From Nyssa sinensis (Eukaryota > Streptophyta > Magnoliopsida > Cornales > Nyssaceae): a stretch of DNA of 64,000 bases. The notes beneath the pieces are model-generated. The model was not told where the DNA came from. It made no database searches and worked only from the letters and a program-made list of their open reading frames with translations. Shown in pieces: positions 45,444 to 57,200 of this stretch. Both the position numbers and the translations under genes were made by a program. The stretch spans positions 36,165,576-36,229,575 of the forward strand of contig CM018037.1 in the NCBI GenBank assembly GCA_008638375.1, written 5' to 3'. Position 1 is the first letter of the stretch, and each line of letters starts with the position of its first letter.

Positions 45444-47837
45444 TTATGCCTGTTCTCTCGATCCTTCCATGGTTTCTTCGCCATTCTCTACCATTACTTC
45501 TTCCTCAGTTTTTATAGCATTATCCACCATCTCATTTTCCCTAATCTCCACGGTGCTCTGCAACATATCTTCCTGAACTTTTTTACCATTCTCCGCCAAC
45601 AATACCTCATTAGCTTCTGTTATTACCTGGAGAAGTTCCACAGGGGTAGCAGCTGGATCCAGCTCCTGGCAGCCCTTCGGAGCATTTTGAGCTTCTTGAC
45701 CTGTAAGCAAGTAGTTTGGGACCTGATGAGAGAATCTAAACATCTCTTGTCTTGGAATTCTCCATGCTTTAACAGGGTCCAGATGCGGATGAAATACTGT
45801 CCTGAAACCAGCTACCTTGATAAGAGAAGTAACAGACACACCGCGATCCTCATTATAGTCATCAAGCACTTCCACCATGTCGTACTTGTGTATCACTTCA
45901 TCTGGGGTGTGCTCATTCCAATTAGGGGACCAGTTTCTATATAAAGCCCACACGTCCCCTTTTTTGGGAAATATGCAAACAGCCCCACGTGTGCCTTTCA
46001 TCCACTTAACCGTGTGCGAGAAAGAATTTAATGAAGTATTAATTTCATACTTGCCAGCCCTAAAATCCCCACAAGTTTTAGTGAAACCAGAACCTATCCA
46101 GTCCACCGGACCAAATTCATTTGTGGTTTTTGAGTTCAGCCAACTGATCTGCATCTTGAATGGCTTCATTGATATTACCTTATGAATCATAGCATAGAAG
46201 CGGGGCATGCCGTCATCATTGTCATAAGCAGCCCAAACCTGGTTTTCTCCAAAACAACTTTCCGTCCGGTCCAGGTCAAAATCATGAAAATCGGGATCTG
46301 GAACATCGATTGACATTGGTGTAAGGTCCACCTTATCTGCATGAGCAGCAGGTTTGCTAGGAAAACACTTCTTGGCTTGGTCTCCTCCTTTTGTACCAGA
46401 AGACTCACCAGACCAATTTCGGGGATATGTCTCACCCTTTATAGCCCAGCCTTCTTTTTCTTTTTTGCTTACTTTCACCTTCTTTCCTCTGTCTGCAGCT
46501 TTGGCCATATTATCTGAGCTCCATTCATTTAGCTTCTTACGAATTTCCATCCGAGCCTTCTCCATCAGCATATTTCGGAGTTCAAGCACCGTCAACTCTT
46601 TAGTGCTGTAAGGCTTGTTATTAATACCAGAAAAAGCATGGGCCCTATTTGTTTCATAACTACCCTTTCTTACTCCAAATGTGCCTCCTATGCCAGCTCC
46701 ACCATTTCCCATAGCCATTTGATTAGCCGTGCTGCCCCCATACCCATTACCACCATCATCTAGTTCTCTTCTCTTTTTAAAGTCTCTTTCTCCTTTCAGA
46801 ACTGAGCTAGAAACGTGGTTCTTCTGCCACCAGGCAGTAGTCTGTCCTTCCTCGTGCTCTCTTTTCAATTTTTCATTTGCCTGCTGAACAACGTTTGCAG
46901 CTTTTGCAGCAGTGGAAGGCGAGGTTATTGTGACACCAACACCAGCCATTCTAGAGAATGGACCCTGATGGACATGTTTGTTATCAAATGAATTAACACC
47001 TGCCGACCCTCCTGATCCAGAATTTTGAGCAGCAGCATTTCTTCCTGGGCCAAATGAATTAGTATTAGTCGCATGATGGCTTGTGTTCGGATGCCTTTGA
47101 CGAGAAGATGAGTTGGATGACTTGGGAAAACCAGAAGGAGGAGCCATCTCTGAAGCTAAAAAAGCCTCATGACAATTAGGGCAAAGAAGAGTATGGTTGA
47201 GATATATCTTAAGATATTCATAATGCATCTTGCATCGATGGCAGATAGTCCAAAAAGTATCAGTTCTTCGATGGGACGGAGGTGGAACTGCAGTGGGACA
47301 CACCCGAGCACTATTGTTCTGAGCCTTTGTATTTGAAGTTGCATTAGTGGTATAATTGTGAAAACCATTTGCACTGGAGGGTGCTCTGGGGGGTACCGAT
47401 GGACCCCTATTCTGGGCTGTAACTTTCTGATGGAATCCTTTTGAACTCCTCCTCTGGTTATATGCCAACCTCTTGACTTTATCAGACAACAAACTCCAGG
47501 CTTCTGAAAGAAGCTTAAATGCGCCATCTGCGCCAACAGATTTATTTTTATCAGGGTGAAGCATGAGAGCCAGCTTCCTGTATTGTTTCCTCACTGTCTC
47601 ATCATCTGCTGACGGGTTAACACCAAGTACCCCATACCAATCCACTTCCCCACTTATTTTATTCTCTGCAGAGATATACACATCAAGAGTTGTCAACAGT
47701 TGGGAAAGACCATCAAGCCCAGCATACAAATTTTGGGCCTTCAAGGCAAATTTCTTTGCACCAGCAAAATCCCTCTCTGTCAACTTTCTCTCAGCGATTA
47801 TTTTCGCCCTGATGGCCTCATCTCTATTGCACTCCAT
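45444..47837 (-). CDS. J-domain (DnaJ) protein with DUF3444, intronless coding region
   Basis: Seen: a single open frame of 797 aa from ATG at 47837. An in-frame ATG at 47858 would add seven residues, but MECNRDEAIRAK is the usual family start. The J domain is at about 66-130 (DWYGVLGVNPSADDE..., HPD at 94-96). A CxxC...CxxC pair is at about 199-202 and 219-222 (CHRC; CPNC). A Ser/Asn/Gly-rich linker follows, then a C-terminal DUF3444 from about 540 (GENQVWAAYDNDDGMPRFYAMI; KKGDVWALYRNW). The tail is acidic. Known: J domains stimulate Hsp70 ATPase through HPD; the plant J-DUF3444 group is large, its clients largely unknown. HPD is intact, so co-chaperone activity is expected. An intron-free coding region is common in this group. 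Confidence 0.93.
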   Translation of the reverse strand: MECNRDEAIRAKIIAERKLTERDFAGAKKFALKAQNLYAGLDGLSQLLTTLDVYISAENKISGEVDWYGVLGVNPSADDETVRKQYRKLALMLHPDKNKSVGADGAFKLLSEAWSLLSDKVKRLAYNQRRSSKGFHQKVTAQNRGPSVPPRAPSSANGFHNYTTNATSNTKAQNNSARVCPTAVPPPSHRRTDTFWTICHRCKMHYEYLKIYLNHTLLCPNCHEAFLASEMAPPSGFPKSSNSSSRQRHPNTSHHATNTNSFGPGRNAAAQNSGSGGSAGVNSFDNKHVHQGPFSRMAGVGVTITSPSTAAKAANVVQQANEKLKREHEEGQTTAWWQKNHVSSSVLKGERDFKKRRELDDGGNGYGGSTANQMAMGNGGAGIGGTFGVRKGSYETNRAHAFSGINNKPYSTKELTVLELRNMLMEKARMEIRKKLNEWSSDNMAKAADRGKKVKVSKKEKEGWAIKGETYPRNWSGESSGTKGGDQAKKCFPSKPAAHADKVDLTPMSIDVPDPDFHDFDLDRTESCFGENQVWAAYDNDDGMPRFYAMIHKVISMKPFKMQISWLNSKTTNEFGPVDWIGSGFTKTCGDFRAGKYEINTSLNSFSHTVKWMKGTRGAVCIFPKKGDVWALYRNWSPNWNEHTPDEVIHKYDMVEVLDDYNEDRGVSVTSLIKVAGFRTVFHPHLDPVKAWRIPRQEMFRFSHQVPNYLLTGQEAQNAPKGCQELDPAATPVELLQVITEANEVLLAENGKKVQEDMLQSTVEIRENEMVDNAIKTEEEVMVENGEETMEGSREQA

Positions 47838-49560
47838 AATTTTCCAGAGTACTTCCAATATGGTTGTTGTTTACCTGGATATTCTTAAATCAGTTCGTCA
47901 GGGACAACAATCGGGACACAAACAAATTAAGCCAGAATTTAACCACAGGAATCGGATGCTACAACCTAAGGTTCTTCCATGCTTTAAGACAGAGGCCATG
48001 CAATTGTCCAGTACCTGATTCAAGAAAAACAAAGGAAAAACCAAAATTAAGAAAACCTGTTATACAATGAAAAATGCAAAAAATAACAATAATAATTTCA
48101 AATAAAAAATGTGATGTGCATCATTGTAAAGAAATTATAATTTCCAACAAAAACACTGACATTCGTGTTCAATCTTAACCAGAGCTAAATGAATATTAAA
48201 TTATAATTCCAGTTTGAAGAAGTATCAAAAAGCTTACAATTCCATTTGGTTCTTAATTTCCATCAAATACAGTGAAAATGATTTTGAACCAAGTCCACAG
48301 TTTCAATTATTTTTTATCTCTCTCATTCCATAACAAAAACATCAACTATAAGTATTGGTCACTGGTTAAGGATAGTGACTAGAATCTTTAAAGATTCAGA
48401 CCCATATAACTTCTACAACTGGAAGTGTGCTAATTCAATGTTATTTCCATGCATTTAAATAACTGCTGCTGTGTACACATATCCGTTTTCTTATGCTCCG
48501 ATACCGATCCAAGCCAATAGATCGACGAGAGTAAAATTCACAACGGTATTGGTTGATACAGTCATAGCGGGTTGATACAGGATTGTTAGGATGTTATAGG
48601 ATGGATATGACAGTTTTGAATCCTGACACTATGATATCGTTATAGGGTTCTACCACAACTGCGGCCACATTGTATCCGACAACCGCAGCCTGTACTCTGA
48701 AATGTATGTATTTGTGTGCACATATTTTTGCTATGGAACTTAAATATCAAATTTAATCTGTTCTAAAAGCAACTCATATTAGTTCTATTAGCACAACAAC
48801 AGTGATTCGTCCTCATCAAAATTTAAACATCTAAACACTTTTCAATCCCAGAAGTCCTACAAACTGGTACTGTCTCTTTAGATGTGGAAAATTGACACCA
48901 ACTTGCTTCATTATTCTACACAAAATCACTTACAACCACTAATTTCATATACGTCTCAAAGAAATAATGATGCTCTTATTTTCAAGTCTCTACCGTCTAC
49001 ACTCCAACTTCCCGCATTTACAGCATTTACAAAATCAACCCGTTACTATCAAATATTCTTCAAAGGCGTTAAAAAGAAAATGAAGAGAGACGTAGATTCA
49101 CACTCATCTAATCACTGTGAATCACAATGAGAACCAGCTCCAATAAACTAAAATTCGCAGTCTTCAAATCAGTGGAATTGAATTAAAAACAATAATCAGA
49201 ATGCAACTCCAAAAAAAAAATCAAAAATCAGAAATTAAATAAATAAAAAAAACCTCTGAGCCACACCGAACTTCGTAATCAACGAACATGCAACGGTCAG
49301 AATTCACCGTACTGATATAAACTCAGAATCAAATTCAAACCACACTATTCATCATAGATCTAAAGAAATCGAGGTACCAGATTTGCAACGGTCAAATTTC
49401 ACCATTTGATTTCACATTTTCAGTACTCTAAAATGAAGCCCTAGAAACAGTAAGATATAGATATAAATTTGAGAGAGAAAAAGTAAAAAGGCAATGAATA
49501 ATTACCCATGGAGATGAGGTTTAAGTAGATGAAAGAAATTTGAATCACCATGAATTTTTC
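47838..49560 (-). other. Probable 5' UTR and leader intron of the J-domain gene
   Basis: On the minus strand, an acceptor-like TTGAATCAG ends at 48015, so the coding exon probably extends to 48014. A non-coding first exon may lie near 49507-49600, with a donor-like GGTAAT context at about 49505. The interval between is AT-rich and non-coding; 48500-48680 is richer in GC with GATACAG/GTTATAGG words of unknown origin. Confidence 0.4.
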
Positions 49561-49599
49561 ATCGAATTGACCGTTCGTTTCCCACCAAATTGAAACTGA

Positions 49600-51256
49600 A
49601 AAGACTCAAGAGAACTCAACCTTTGGTCAAAACCCCTCAAAAAAAACCTAAAAGAACAACCCTGAAATGCCAAAATCATTAAGAAGGGCGAAAAAAAGTT
49701 GGCATGGGCTTGGTATATAAAATTTATCAACTTTTTTATTTTTATTTTGTTAACCTAACCTTATTAACTAGAGTTAAATCTTAACTCTTGAACTGGGTTT
49801 GTATTTATTATGTTAATCATTTTTATTTTTGTTGATTGCTGATGAGAATTGATCCCTTAACTTCTTCTTCTTCTAAATTTTTTTTTTTATGTTACTTTTT
49901 AGGACAACCTTGTTAATTCTGGAATTGGGTTTGTAATTTGATAATCATTGAAAAATCTTATTTCTATGAAATACTCAAAAGGACTAAATATTTTTATTTT
50001 ATTTTTTGAAATAAATTTTTAATGATCTGATATGATTTTTTTCTTTGGAAAAAAAGTTCTTTTTTTTTCTTTCTATATAATATCAAGTAATTGTCATTGT
50101 CTCAGATGACCAAGTAGATTTAGATTCAATTTCACCTCATGAAATAGAACTTCGGATAAAATCATTTTATTTGTGATGAAACTTGCATGTGAGTTGTTTA
50201 CCATCTAAATTTTATTTAATTTTTTTATACTTTTTTATTTTCTTTCTTTCTGATAGATAATGGAGGAATATCCTGGCATTTGTTGATGGTTCCATATGCC
50301 CTTATACTCTTTATTTCCCTCTAAACTACATACTGACACCTATGTTGAAGAGAGTGAAGGAGGATTTCACAATTTAGTAACCCAATGGACAATATGGAAG
50401 AAAAGGGGGAGAAATTAAGAAAGGAATAATAGACCCATTACATAAGTCTTTCCAATATTCTGAAAATTGGCATGGCTACTATGCAAATCTACAAACCATC
50501 TTCCTGGGAGCTAGATGCACTTGGACTGCAGAGTTGTTTTCTTCTCTGCTTATTTAGTATGGCAGAAAACGGAAGAACAGTATTGGAAAGTTTTCTTTTG
50601 TTTCTCTTTGATGGAAGTTTTATCTTCCCAGAATGTATGAGAGGTCGGAGTTGATGAAACAAAAATGGAGACTTAAATAGCATAAAAAATCCTGTGGAAG
50701 CAACTCAAATCTCCCAAGTGTTCCATATTCATTCCTGGTAAGTTTTGAATGTAGTACTTCAACATTGTTTCAGATACATAGTCCATATTTATATATGGAA
50801 GATCGTACAATTTAATTTTAATAATTGAAAATTAATCTTTCTTATGCCACTATTTTTGAGCTTCCATTCTTATCTCTTCTTGTGTTTTACACAAACTTTT
50901 TCTTGCCTGGAAAAGAAAATGAACGTCCAAAGCAATTCACATATCAGAAGCAGCTCATTCTCTCTGAGAATAAAATGCGTTAAAATATCAGATTTTATCT
51001 TTGAACAAAAACCAAAGTTCAGTCGCATAATACTCTAGACCGGATTGAGAGCCTCTCCAATAATAAACTTCTTTCGAGCGAGCATGCAGAGAGGTTGGAA
51101 CAGACAGGTCACATCACCATGTTCCTTCAGTAAAAGAGAGACAAAAAAAACAAACCAATGAATAAACAAATTGCCTGCTTGTTGATATGCACACTCTAGA
51201 CATGGCATGTGCAGTTTCCACCTTAATTTACCTACCGCTACACATGCAATGTCAAC
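49600..51256. other. Space between J-domain gene and PP2C gene
   Basis: The left part is the probable J-domain gene promoter, the right part the PP2C 3' UTR; boundaries are not visible. The short frames here show no family resemblance. Confidence 0.45.
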
Positions 51257-54200
51257 TCATTCTTTCTGATCATGCTTGAGATCAGCTGGATCCGTCTTCT
51301 GGTGGTGGAACTTCACCACGATGCAGGTGATATTGTCAGCACTGCCGCGAGTAAATGCCATTTCTGTTAGTTTCCGAGCTGCTGCCTCAGGTTCTTCTTC
51401 TGTCCGTGCAAGTGACACAGCATCCTGATTTTAGGATACATGAATATATCAGCAAATAAGTCTAGTAATACCAGAAACCCTAAAAAGATGTGCTGCTCTT
51501 TTATGACAAATCTCAGATACACATTAACCAAAGTTTACTACTTGGGACATCATAGAATAGAGGGATGCCAGCATTCAGACCGGCAACTTGCAATAATCCT
51601 AGAGTAGTCTGAGCATGTTTTTTTTTCTCCCTTCTTTTTTCTTTCATAAGACAAATACACCGGCATCTCAACTGGGACTTGAACCCTATACTTCCCTATT
51701 TGGGGGTGATGAGATACCAGCCAAGCTAACAGCTGGTGGTTAAAGTAGCTCAAACACATTTTCATCAGGAGAAGCCTGCATTTGAAGCTACTGTTACTGG
51801 ACAAGTTAGTTTGGTCGGGTAAAAGTATCATCTGCCATTTTTTATTCTCTGGCTCACTATAAAAGGTATGCTATCAATGAAAGATTATTTGTTGGCTAAG
51901 GGCACTATCAGCAGGACATTATGTGCATAAGATATCTTTTCGATGTGTGATCTGTTGAATATTTGCTTCATTCGATATGATAGTGAATATGTATGGAAAT
52001 GTATAGGAAACAGGTTTAAATTATTAAAAAAAACGTGTTGTTTCTAAATGACCATTTGTTAAAAGTAAGTGTATATTAGTGCCATTTACAATTAGCCCAT
52101 AATGAAAATTATATTTTCTTTATCATGTTTTAGCAGAAACTATGAATTTCCAAAAGAGGTTGATTCTTTAGCGGCAATAATAAGTACTATCTTTAGCGGC
52201 GGTTCCTATTTGCCACAAAGGGATGTTAGGGCGTATTGTAATTGCCACCTAAAGTCCCAACTTTTAGCAGCAATTGATAAATGTCATTAAAATAGCCGCT
52301 CAAAAGACATTTGTCAAATCACAACTGAAGGTTTAGCGGTAATGACAACCACCATAAAAATAGCAGCTAATATTTGTGGCGGTTGCAAATCGCCCCAAAA
52401 AAAATGACGGAGGCAATGGTGGAAAATGTTAGAACCACCACTAAAAATGCTGCAATTTTCATTAGTGCCATTTTTTTAGCCTTTCAGCAGCAATTTTTGA
52501 ACCCTAAAGGTCAATTTTCTTGTAGCGTCTGTTGCGTGCAAATGATGATCTAATCTATTTTTTTGGATGCAACTTCACTAAAGATTTATGATAGAGAATT
52601 GCTTCAAGATGTAGGCTAAGTATGAAACCCGGTAGGTGGGATCAGCTAGTTCGCTAGTCTAGTTGTTCAAAACTAAAGGCTTAAGTCCTTGTCAAACACT
52701 GTGTGAAGAATGGTGTTTGCAGATTTGATATATATCATAATTGGGGTGAGCGTAATCATAGGGTTTTTAAGAATAATTATAGGATAAAACTTCATTGATC
52801 TTCAATTTAGTGCAATATGTTCAAGGTTAGTTTTTGGTACCAGGGAAGTGGTTGATTCCTCTCTTGCAAGTGAAATGTGTCAAAATTGGAATATTTGTGT
52901 TTATTGGAAATCCTCTGGCAAGTATCAGTCTGATTTACTTATCAAAAAAGCATCGATCTGATTGCAGATAACTGGGGGGAGATGTTGACTTGTTTGTGTC
53001 GTTTAAATTAGTTGCTTTATAGCTAATCGTTAAGTGTTTGTGTCAAGGGGTATATACTCAGGTTTAGCCTCTTATTGGATGATTGGGCTTCCGATGTTTG
53101 AACTCTTCCATATTTTATAAATTTTTTCTTACCACTAAAAAAATTTATTGTCTTCTTCCCAGTTCCCGCCCATTATTCGCTGCATGATGCATCAATACAT
53201 TCATTTCTTCTTTTATCTTTTTTTGTCTAACCACTGAATCTAAAATAATTATTTTTTTCTTCTATGATGTAATCTTTTATATCGGTATCCTAACAAAGGG
53301 TAAAAAAGAAAGAAAAGAAGGTGAGACTAGCAGTGCGGTAGATGTTGTCCAATTACAAGGATATTTGAGTAGATTGCAGGCTCATCATTCATCAAAGGAC
53401 TTACCTCATTGGGTACCACATCCCAGAGTCCATCACTCGCAAGTACAAGCAATTCAAATTCTTCGTCAATCACTTGATCCTGAAAAGCAAAAAGAAAATT
53501 AACAGAAATTCATACTTAAGAACTTGAAATGCAAGCAAAGAAACTCCATCACAACCTATGTTATACGAACTCGTAGGCAGTGTGTGCATCTAGTTCTCAA
53601 ACTTGTCCAACCACCAGACCTTCAAAATATTTTCTTCTTATTTTTCCTTTATTTTATTATTTTGATCCAATGGTTGGATAGGAGAAACCCTCCCTGTACT
53701 CCAAGGGAACACCACCACCCTCCCCCCGCCCAAAAAAAAAGAGCCAATGAAGGCAGGATTCGTGCCAAGGTCTCAAGTAAAACTAGGTAGAACATTTACC
53801 AAGCTAACTTTCACCTTCAACAATACCTTTACACTTGGACACATCAACAACTAGCCATAGATACCTCCAATTATTACCAACAGAGAGAACATTATTCAGA
53901 TAGAGTAGAATAGAGAGAGGTTTCATGTAGCCAACCTCAACTAGTTAAGACAGGACTTAGATATGTATATCCGATGTCAGTCATCTCACATCATGTCACA
54001 CGCATTTAGGAAATGCAGCCATCATTTTGTCTCACCCACATTTATGAGGGGTTACTATTTTATAATACAAGTCCAACATTAAAGAGCTTTGAAGTGAACA
54101 AACAATTTAGACTAGATCTAATATTAATGATGAGTAGTAGATCTAATATTAATGATGAGTAGTATGAATCGTATGATGCACTTTCTGGGAGATTTCCAGT

Positions 54201-57200
54201 GCAAAACGAACACAGACACACAAGCACATGGGCCCCACAACAAAAAGGAAAAAGGAGAGGTAAAAGCAAAAGAGCAGATTCTGTGTCTTGTCTTTATCGA
54301 TTTAGGCTTTCTCCTGAACATATACCCATTAGTATTTATTAATGGGGACCACAAGAAAGAAAGGGAAAGGGAAAGGAATAAAAAATAAAAGCCTCATTTG
54401 TAAGCAAATAGGAATAAACAAAATTAAATCATGCACATGGTTTTAAAATCTACCTGAATCTCAGGTTCTGCCACAACAAATTGCTTCAACATGCGATTAC
54501 CAAAGGCACGGGACATTGCTAAGACACCTCCTACCCTCCAAGTGCCTGAAAGAGAATCAAAAAACAGAACTTAAACTGACAAAATAAAGGCCCCATTTAT
54601 AATCAAATTAGAGATTATCTTAAATCTGCATAAACTTGACAAGGATCCGGATATAGAAATGTTCCATTGGTGTTGTCCCATATATGGACATTCTATAACT
54701 GCATCTACTTAGACATTTAATATATATTGCTTGGACAGTATACAATCAAATTTGGGATGGTTTTAAATGGGTTTGTCAAACCGGGATGCCAAATTATCAT
54801 GCTTTGAAAGTCCCAAGCCATGGGCAATTATAGCAAAAATATCAGAACGCATCTAGGCACTAGAGCATAAAGGTTTCCAAAGGTAACTACAACTCAACGA
54901 AGCCTTATCCCAAAAGCAACTACAGAAAACAAAAACCAAGCAGATGAAAGCTTCTATTTTAGGAAGTTCAAACCATTTTGACCACCCAAAATAAACCATG
55001 TGCAAATATTTATTTATTTCTGAAAAGTATAACCCGTGTGCAATTATGTCCAATCTAGTTGGAAAATATCTTAGTAACTGAGCTAATTACTGTCACAGCT
55101 TTTACCCGATCCCTCCAGATCAGTTGTATTTATAACATGAACTGTATGAATCCAACTTTATCACTAAATTTGCAGATTCTCACATTAAGTAAGACTGGTT
55201 ACATACAAAACGAAAGCTTACCTGCCCACATAACAACACCTCCAGCGCTTTCAATTCTCTTCCGCTCGTCACTTCTATTTGGTTTATGATCCTCAGAGAG
55301 AGGAATTGCTGTTCAGCAGGAAAAAGAGGGGGGGAATTGCTTTAAGGGATTCCAGCCACAAATCTACAACTATAAATGTATTTCTTTTTTCTATTGTGCA
55401 TTGCAAAGGGAAAACAATTAAAAATAATTTAATTATAAGAGTGCTAAAGGTTTATAAATAGACACCAGATCACAAATCAGCCAATAAAAAAATAACATCG
55501 GTGTATCAAGCATTACATTTCTGGTATTTAATAATACAACAACAAGAACCATAGTTACCAAAAAACGCAAATACCTAAGCGAATTTTGCTTTGGTACTGG
55601 ACGTTCTAAAACAGTTAACACTTGCATTCCGGAATACTAAATTTAGTGATCCGAAAAATTTCTCCCTTAATTAGGTGCGCTTAGTTCCATACTTCTACAT
55701 GTCATTTTAATCTAATAAATTTTCATAACTATATGAAGAACTTGTAAACTTTAATCATTTTAATTCTTATTATTCACCTTTGAGTGAAAAGAAGAAAACA
55801 CTCTTACAGTTAAGACCTACCCCATTATATTCCACCTATGTCATCTACATAAGCCTACCCCTAATTATACCGCATTTAGAGTATGTAATGTTATTGCAAT
55901 CCTATTACCGTTCTTGTTCCCGTTCCCATTTTCATTTCATGTACTATAACGATCTGTGTTCCGGGTAAAATTGATAAGAACTTTTTGGATGAACAAACTC
56001 CTAAAACAATTGCAAGCAAATTCATTTTTTGATTTCCAATTTTCTACCCATACTTGTGTCTTTGCTTCTTGGTTATGTTATAACATGTAAATCACCCAAA
56101 TTAATATTTTCATGTGTAACTTGTAGTGCATAATATTACAAGAAAAATGCAAATATCAGTTATTGTTTAAACACCCATTCTTCTAACATATCAGTGAAAC
56201 AAAACATATAAATCATGCAGATAGCACCCATATATCACATTGAATGAGAATCCCAAACCAATAACAGTTACAATATCTAGAGCAATGTGACTATCGTAAA
56301 TATTGTTTACAAAAAAAAATTTCCGGGAGAAATGCAGAAGCATTCATGAAACTAGAACCCTTTCCCTATCAATGAAAATATGACAATACTAATAGTATCT
56401 ACATACCTAGCTGCGAGAGTCCAATTATAATTTGGACACTCGTAAAACACCATCTTCGTGTTTAAAGCATGCAGATGAATGTTCTAATTTGATTTGTTAC
56501 CATAAGCATTTACAAAACTAATGCTTTCTTTACTGTTCTACCATTTATGAGCATTAATATTGAAGCAATACTATATTGTTTATGTTGTGACAATCATAAA
56601 CTGACTTAACTACAAAAAACAACTTCCCTCATTTACTCCATACGTCACACAAACAAAAAGTCGAGCATCTGCATGCACACACATATATAGCAATATTGTC
56701 TCCATTTTTTGGGAATTCTTAAACTGGTGTCCATGTTAAGTGTGATGCCAGTGTATTATGGAGTAGAACATAAAGGTTAAAAATAAAAGGAAAATAAATT
56801 GATCTATAAAGATATGAATACTTCAAGGTGGTGTGTGTGGAAAAAGATCTCCAAAGGCCAAATGGATGAGGTGCTAGTAACACCGAAATCTATCTAAGGT
56901 ATCTTCCACACTTGCATTTCAGAAGCTGCAAGGGTCAAGTCCCAGGAATGGGACATGTGGTTTGGGGAGAATGTTGGGGGAGGGTACGTTACGAGTGGGG
57001 GAGGGCTACCCACCATTGTGTAGCCCACTCTGTTTGGACCAAAAAAGTTATGGGGTGTTTGTTAAATATGCTTCCACGATGTCCACATACCAAATCAATG
57101 GAATCTTACAAACAGTGGATCAACATTTTCTCCACCCTTTGTTAAGTTAAATTTAGATATTACCATTTTTCAGCTGTAATATCAAAAAAGAAAAAAGGTC

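Noticed and set aside
45364..45944. Plus-strand frames at the J-domain gene 3' end
   Set aside because: Antisense shadows of the acidic J-domain/DUF3444 C-terminus.
51674..51729. tRNA gene on the minus strand
   Set aside because: A and B boxes are present, but the flanks do not form an acceptor stem and an A-rich tail follows; a SINE is the better call.
52640..52760. tRNA-like sequence (CAGCTAGTTCGCTAG ... GGCTTAAGTCC)
   Set aside because: Boxes are too diverged and no element ends were found.
56900..57120. SINE around GGGTCAAGTCCC
   Set aside because: The B-box-like word has no A box at the right distance and no visible TSD.
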